Assembly (NCBI GenBank): GCA_947628575.1
Contig: CANRAK010000057.1
Coordinates: 1-8,069 of the forward strand
Source: an uncultured Clostridia bacterium
GTDB taxonomy: Bacteria; Bacillota; Clostridia; TANB77; CAG-465
Direction of reading: 5' to 3'
DNA length: 8,069 nucleotides
In this document: positions 5,955 to 8,069 of the stretch, in pieces
How positions within the stretch are numbered: the first letter of the stretch is position 1
How the letters are laid out: every line of letters begins with the position of its first letter
Position numbers and translations under genes: made by a program
The notes under the pieces: generated by a model
Seen by the model: the letters and a program-made list of their open reading frames with translations, nothing else
Told to the model about the DNA's origin: nothing
Database searches by the model: none

Positions 5955-6685
5955 TAAAAATCTATAAATATATTTGGATTTAGTGCACTAGCAGGGCTAG
6001 TGTTTTTTCTAACTTCAAAGTGAACGTGATGTCCTTCAAAATCTAGTACTGTTGCACGTTTATTTGGATTGCCACCTTCTTGTGCAATAACTTGATTTTG
6101 GTAAACATAGTCACCATTTGATACATTAATTATAGATAAGTTACTATAATAAGTATATATTTTCATACCATTTATTTCATGTTCAATTATTAATTCATTT
6201 CCTTTATCCAAGTCATGGCCAACATAACATACATAGCCATTTTGAACAGCATATACATTATCTTGATAATTTTCACATGCTATATCTATACCTTGATGGG
6301 ATAAATCATATTGACAAGTTATTAAACCATCTGCAGGCATTACCATAGTTTTTTTACAATTTTTATAATAGTCAACACCAAATGAATACGTAAATGAATC
6401 TAAAATTCCTTCATTTGAGCTTTCAAGTGAATAAAATTCACGTTTTTCATTAAGTTTTGCTTTTAAAAAAGTAATAGGCTTAAAGTAAAAAATTGCCACA
6501 ATTATTGCTATGATTATTAGTATCTTTTTATTAAATATCTTCCTTTTAGTAGAAGATATAAACTTAGATAGTTTTCTACTATATTTTTTTGTTTTAAATT
6601 TTTTGACAGTTACTGTTTCGTTGTTTTTTACTTTTCTATTTTGCTCTATATTATCTTTTACACCAATATAAGTTACATCGTCCAT
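5954..6685 (-). CDS. Membrane-anchored M23/LytM-domain protein, catalytic His replaced
   Basis: A 243-residue protein with a basic cytoplasmic N-terminus (1-52), a single membrane segment at about 53-68, a linker, and an extracytoplasmic M23/LytM domain at about 113-240. Predicted zinc ligands are H130 and D134 (HQGID) and H222 of the HVH motif (H220-V-H222, followed by FEVR). The strand that normally reads Y-A/S-H-L-S, carrying a catalytic histidine (H260 in LytM), reads YSNLS at 180-184, so N182 stands in its place. GDYVYQNQVIAQEGG at 191-205 is a normal family element. M23 enzymes cut peptide cross-bridges in peptidoglycan; this one may bind zinc and cell wall yet be weak or inactive. Topology resembles SpoIIQ-type LytM proteins, but nothing here proves a sporulation role. 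The ATG starts 1 nt after the stop of the pentapeptide gene and has no clear ribosome site, so translation is probably coupled. Confidence 0.85.
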   Translation of the reverse strand: MDDVTYIGVKDNIEQNRKVKNNETVTVKKFKTKKYSRKLSKFISSTKRKIFNKKILIIIAIIVAIFYFKPITFLKAKLNEKREFYSLESSNEGILDSFTYSFGVDYYKNCKKTMVMPADGLITCQYDLSHQGIDIACENYQDNVYAVQNGYVCYVGHDLDKGNELIIEHEINGMKIYTYYSNLSIINVSNGDYVYQNQVIAQEGGNPNKRATVLDFEGHHVHFEVRKNTSPASALNPNIFIDF

Positions 6686-6686
6686 A

Positions 6687-7319
6687 CTAATCTATAATTG
6701 TTATTCCTAGAAGTTTAATAAAGCTCATTGCTTGCTGACTTGTAAGAATAACTCCCTTTATATCATTAGAATATGTTATTATTCCAGAAATATCACAAGT
6801 TCTCAAATCTAATCCATTTAAAGAAGTATTACTAAAGTTAGTTTGAGTAAGATTAGACTTATCAAACTCTACAGATTTAAGTGTAATATTAGATAATAGA
6901 GCTTGCTCTAAATTACAATTAGAAAAGTTTGAATTATTTATACTGCTATCATTTAAAATACAGCCAATCATAATACAGTTGTCAAAAATTACATTGTCAA
7001 AATATGTTCCAGTAAATATAGTTCCAGCAAATTTACAATTAATAAACTTGACTCTTTTTAAAGTGGACTTTTCAAGATTAACAGCAGTAAAATTACAGTT
7101 CTCAAATATAATGTCATTAAAATCTGCTTTAGGTAGTTTTGAACCTTCAAAATCTACGTTCTTAAATCTAGAATAGGAAATAACAATTTCATCTAAACTA
7201 AATTCTTTTAAAACATCATCTTGAATAGTACATTCTTTAATTGTATCGTTAAATGCTAAAAATTCTTCGATACTATAAAGGACATCTAAAGAGTCTGGTA
7301 TTTTAGGCTGTGAAATCAT
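6687..7319 (-). CDS. Pentapeptide-repeat protein
   Basis: A 210-residue protein without signal peptide or membrane segment, so probably cytoplasmic. Residues 50-179 are 26 consecutive pentapeptides without a break (SRFKN VDFEG SKLPK ADFND and so on to CDISG), each with F, L, I or M in the middle position. This predicts a right-handed quadrilateral beta-helix of about 6.5 coils. A helical N-terminal cap (about 8-48) precedes it, and a C-terminal segment IKGVILTSQQAMSFIKLLGITI (about 187-208) resembles the helix that ends Qnr/MfpA-like proteins. Some family members mimic DNA and bind gyrase, but most have no known role, so function is unassigned. The start is ATG 7317-7319, with AAAGGAG (complement of 7328-7334) 8 nt upstream; the upstream GTG at 7326-7328 overlaps that site. 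It is the first gene of an operon with the M23 protein. Confidence 0.9.
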   Translation of the reverse strand: MISQPKIPDSLDVLYSIEEFLAFNDTIKECTIQDDVLKEFSLDEIVISYSRFKNVDFEGSKLPKADFNDIIFENCNFTAVNLEKSTLKRVKFINCKFAGTIFTGTYFDNVIFDNCIMIGCILNDSSINNSNFSNCNLEQALLSNITLKSVEFDKSNLTQTNFSNTSLNGLDLRTCDISGIITYSNDIKGVILTSQQAMSFIKLLGITIID

Positions 7320-7343
7320 AAAAACCACTCCTTTGACAGTATA

Positions 7344-7372
7344 AGTATATATTTTTTTAGGCTGTTTGTCAA
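7344..7372 (-). promoter_or_regulatory. Near-consensus sigma-A promoter of the pentapeptide-M23 operon
   Basis: On the minus strand TTGACA (complement of 7367-7372, perfect), 17-nt spacer, TATACT (complement of 7344-7349). The start is predicted near 7337, giving an 18-nt leader containing only the AAAGGAG ribosome site. It is the best promoter match in the window and suggests constitutive vegetative expression. Confidence 0.85.
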
Positions 7373-7398
7373 ATTTTAAAAAATTATGAGAAAAAAAG

Positions 7399-7427
7399 TA
7401 GAATTTAAAATTTTTTTATAGTATAAT
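7399..7427 (+). promoter_or_regulatory. Predicted promoter of the DUF3137-like gene
   Basis: A perfect TATAAT at 7422-7427 with a weak TAGAAT at 7399-7404, 17 nt apart, on the plus strand. The leader would be about 31 nt, ending in an AGGGGGAG ribosome site at 7453-7460. It lies back to back with the pentapeptide promoter, so one regulator could in principle affect both. Confidence 0.5.
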
Positions 7428-7464
7428 CATAAAAAAGGAAAGTCTATATTTTAGGGGGAGAAAT

Positions 7465-8069
7465 ATGGAACTTAATGAGCTAATTGGAAAGAAGTTAACT
7501 GCGGAGCAAAAATATAAATTTCAACGAGATAATGGGAAAATGCGACTAATTAACAATATAGTTATTATTCCTATTGTAACAGCGATTATTGGTATTTACC
7601 TAGAGTCTATTTTAATTGTTTCAGTAAGTGTATTTTGTATAATAGCGTTTCTTATACTTCTTGCATATAATGCGTTAAATAAAAAAAATACTGTATATGA
7701 TAACGTTATAATACCATTAGTACTTAATGAAAAGTTTAATAAAATAGAGTATATAGGAGAAGATGACTCAGTTATAGATGAATTTAATAATTCACAGCTA
7801 GTTGAAGATTATAATAAGATAAGATGCAGTAACTATTTTAAAATAAATGAAGATAAATATACTATAAATATTGCAAAGGTTACAACAGACAAGCTAAATA
7901 TTGAAGAAAATGATGGGGTAGTAGATAAAGATTTGGAACAAAACTTCTCTGGTATATTTGCGTATACTAAGCTACCTAATAAATTTAGCAGTGAATTTAA
8001 AGTAATAGAAAATGAAAAAAACATCTTAGATGTTAATACAGTAGATACAACAAATACAGAATTAATAAA
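7465..8069 (+). CDS. DUF3137-like two-TM membrane protein, 3' end beyond window
   Basis: An open frame of 201 codons and 2 further bases that runs off the window, beginning MELNELIGKKLTAEQKYKF. ATG 7465 follows AGGGGGAG (7453-7460) by 4 nt. Residues 1-28 are polar. Two close hydrophobic segments (about 30-45 and 47-68) form a membrane hairpin, and the remainder (from about 72) is a soluble domain on the same side as the N-terminus. YDNVIIPLVLNEKF at 78-91, SNYFKIN and FSGIFAYTKLPNKF resemble the DUF3137 pattern, in which an aromatic-rich F-x-G-x-F strand follows a charged region. No catalytic residues are visible and no function is known for the family. The C-terminal tail present here is acidic and rich in Asn and Thr. 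The family call is from memory of the pattern, so it is moderate; the gene itself is clear. Confidence 0.7.
   Translation, partial: MELNELIGKKLTAEQKYKFQRDNGKMRLINNIVIIPIVTAIIGIYLESILIVSVSVFCIIAFLILLAYNALNKKNTVYDNVIIPLVLNEKFNKIEYIGEDDSVIDEFNNSQLVEDYNKIRCSNYFKINEDKYTINIAKVTTDKLNIEENDGVVDKDLEQNFSGIFAYTKLPNKFSSEFKVIENEKNILDVNTVDTTNTELI

Noticed and set aside
6979..7176. Plus-strand open frame of 65 codons opposite the pentapeptide gene
   Set aside because: It arises from the 15-nt periodicity of the pentapeptide repeats on the other strand and has no start signals.
6687..7176. DNA tandem repeat array in the pentapeptide gene
   Set aside because: The periodicity is at the protein level only; the 15-nt units are too divergent at the base level to count as DNA repeats, and no CRISPR-like direct repeats occur anywhere in the window.
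7833..8024. Minus-strand open frame of 63 codons opposite the DUF3137-like gene
   Set aside because: It is antisense to a longer frame with a good ribosome site and promoter, and has no ribosome site itself.

Overview
The window is strongly AT-rich and uses AUA, AGA and other A/T-rich codons heavily. It has strong GGAGG-type ribosome sites, short intergenic gaps and sigma-A-like promoters. Together with the families present (YqeG, a TyrS with a KMGKS motif, Nfo-like TIM barrel plus U32 pair, pentapeptide repeat protein, DUF3137 protein), this points to a low-GC Gram-positive bacterium, most likely in the Clostridia. I cannot name the species from sequence alone.

Layout. Positions 1-1043 (minus) hold most of tyrS, with its C-terminal part cut off by the window edge. 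A short divergent promoter region (1044-1205) separates it from a plus-strand pair: a YqeG-family HAD phosphatase and an overlapping type A24 prepilin peptidase, closed by a perfect 12-bp hairpin at 2501-2528. A second plus-strand pair follows (2601-4704): an endonuclease IV-like TIM-barrel protein whose stop overlaps the start of a U32-family (TrhP/RlhA/UbiU-like) iron-sulfur protein. A hairpin at 4710-4735 separates this pair from a converging minus-strand gene for a CNNM/CorC-type membrane protein with CBS domains (4733-5755).

Positions 5756-5953 contain no convincing protein gene. They hold the CorC promoter and a plus-strand promoter-like element followed about 50 nt later by a strong plus-strand hairpin with a U-tract. 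This could be a small orphan RNA, or the hairpin may simply end the neighbouring operon. Next comes a minus-strand operon (7319 to 5954) from a near-consensus promoter: a pentapeptide-repeat protein with 26 uninterrupted repeats, then, after 1 nt, a membrane-anchored M23/LytM protein that keeps its predicted zinc ligands but lacks the usual YAHL-type catalytic histidine. Divergent from it, a plus-strand gene for a two-TM DUF3137-like protein starts at 7465 and runs off the window.

Most genes are housekeeping or widespread accessory families. The parts most worth a second look are the possible small RNA at about 5878-5954, the pentapeptide/degenerate-M23 operon, and the Nfo-like protein with an altered third metal site coupled to a U32 protein. 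No mobile element, CRISPR array, tRNA or rRNA was seen.
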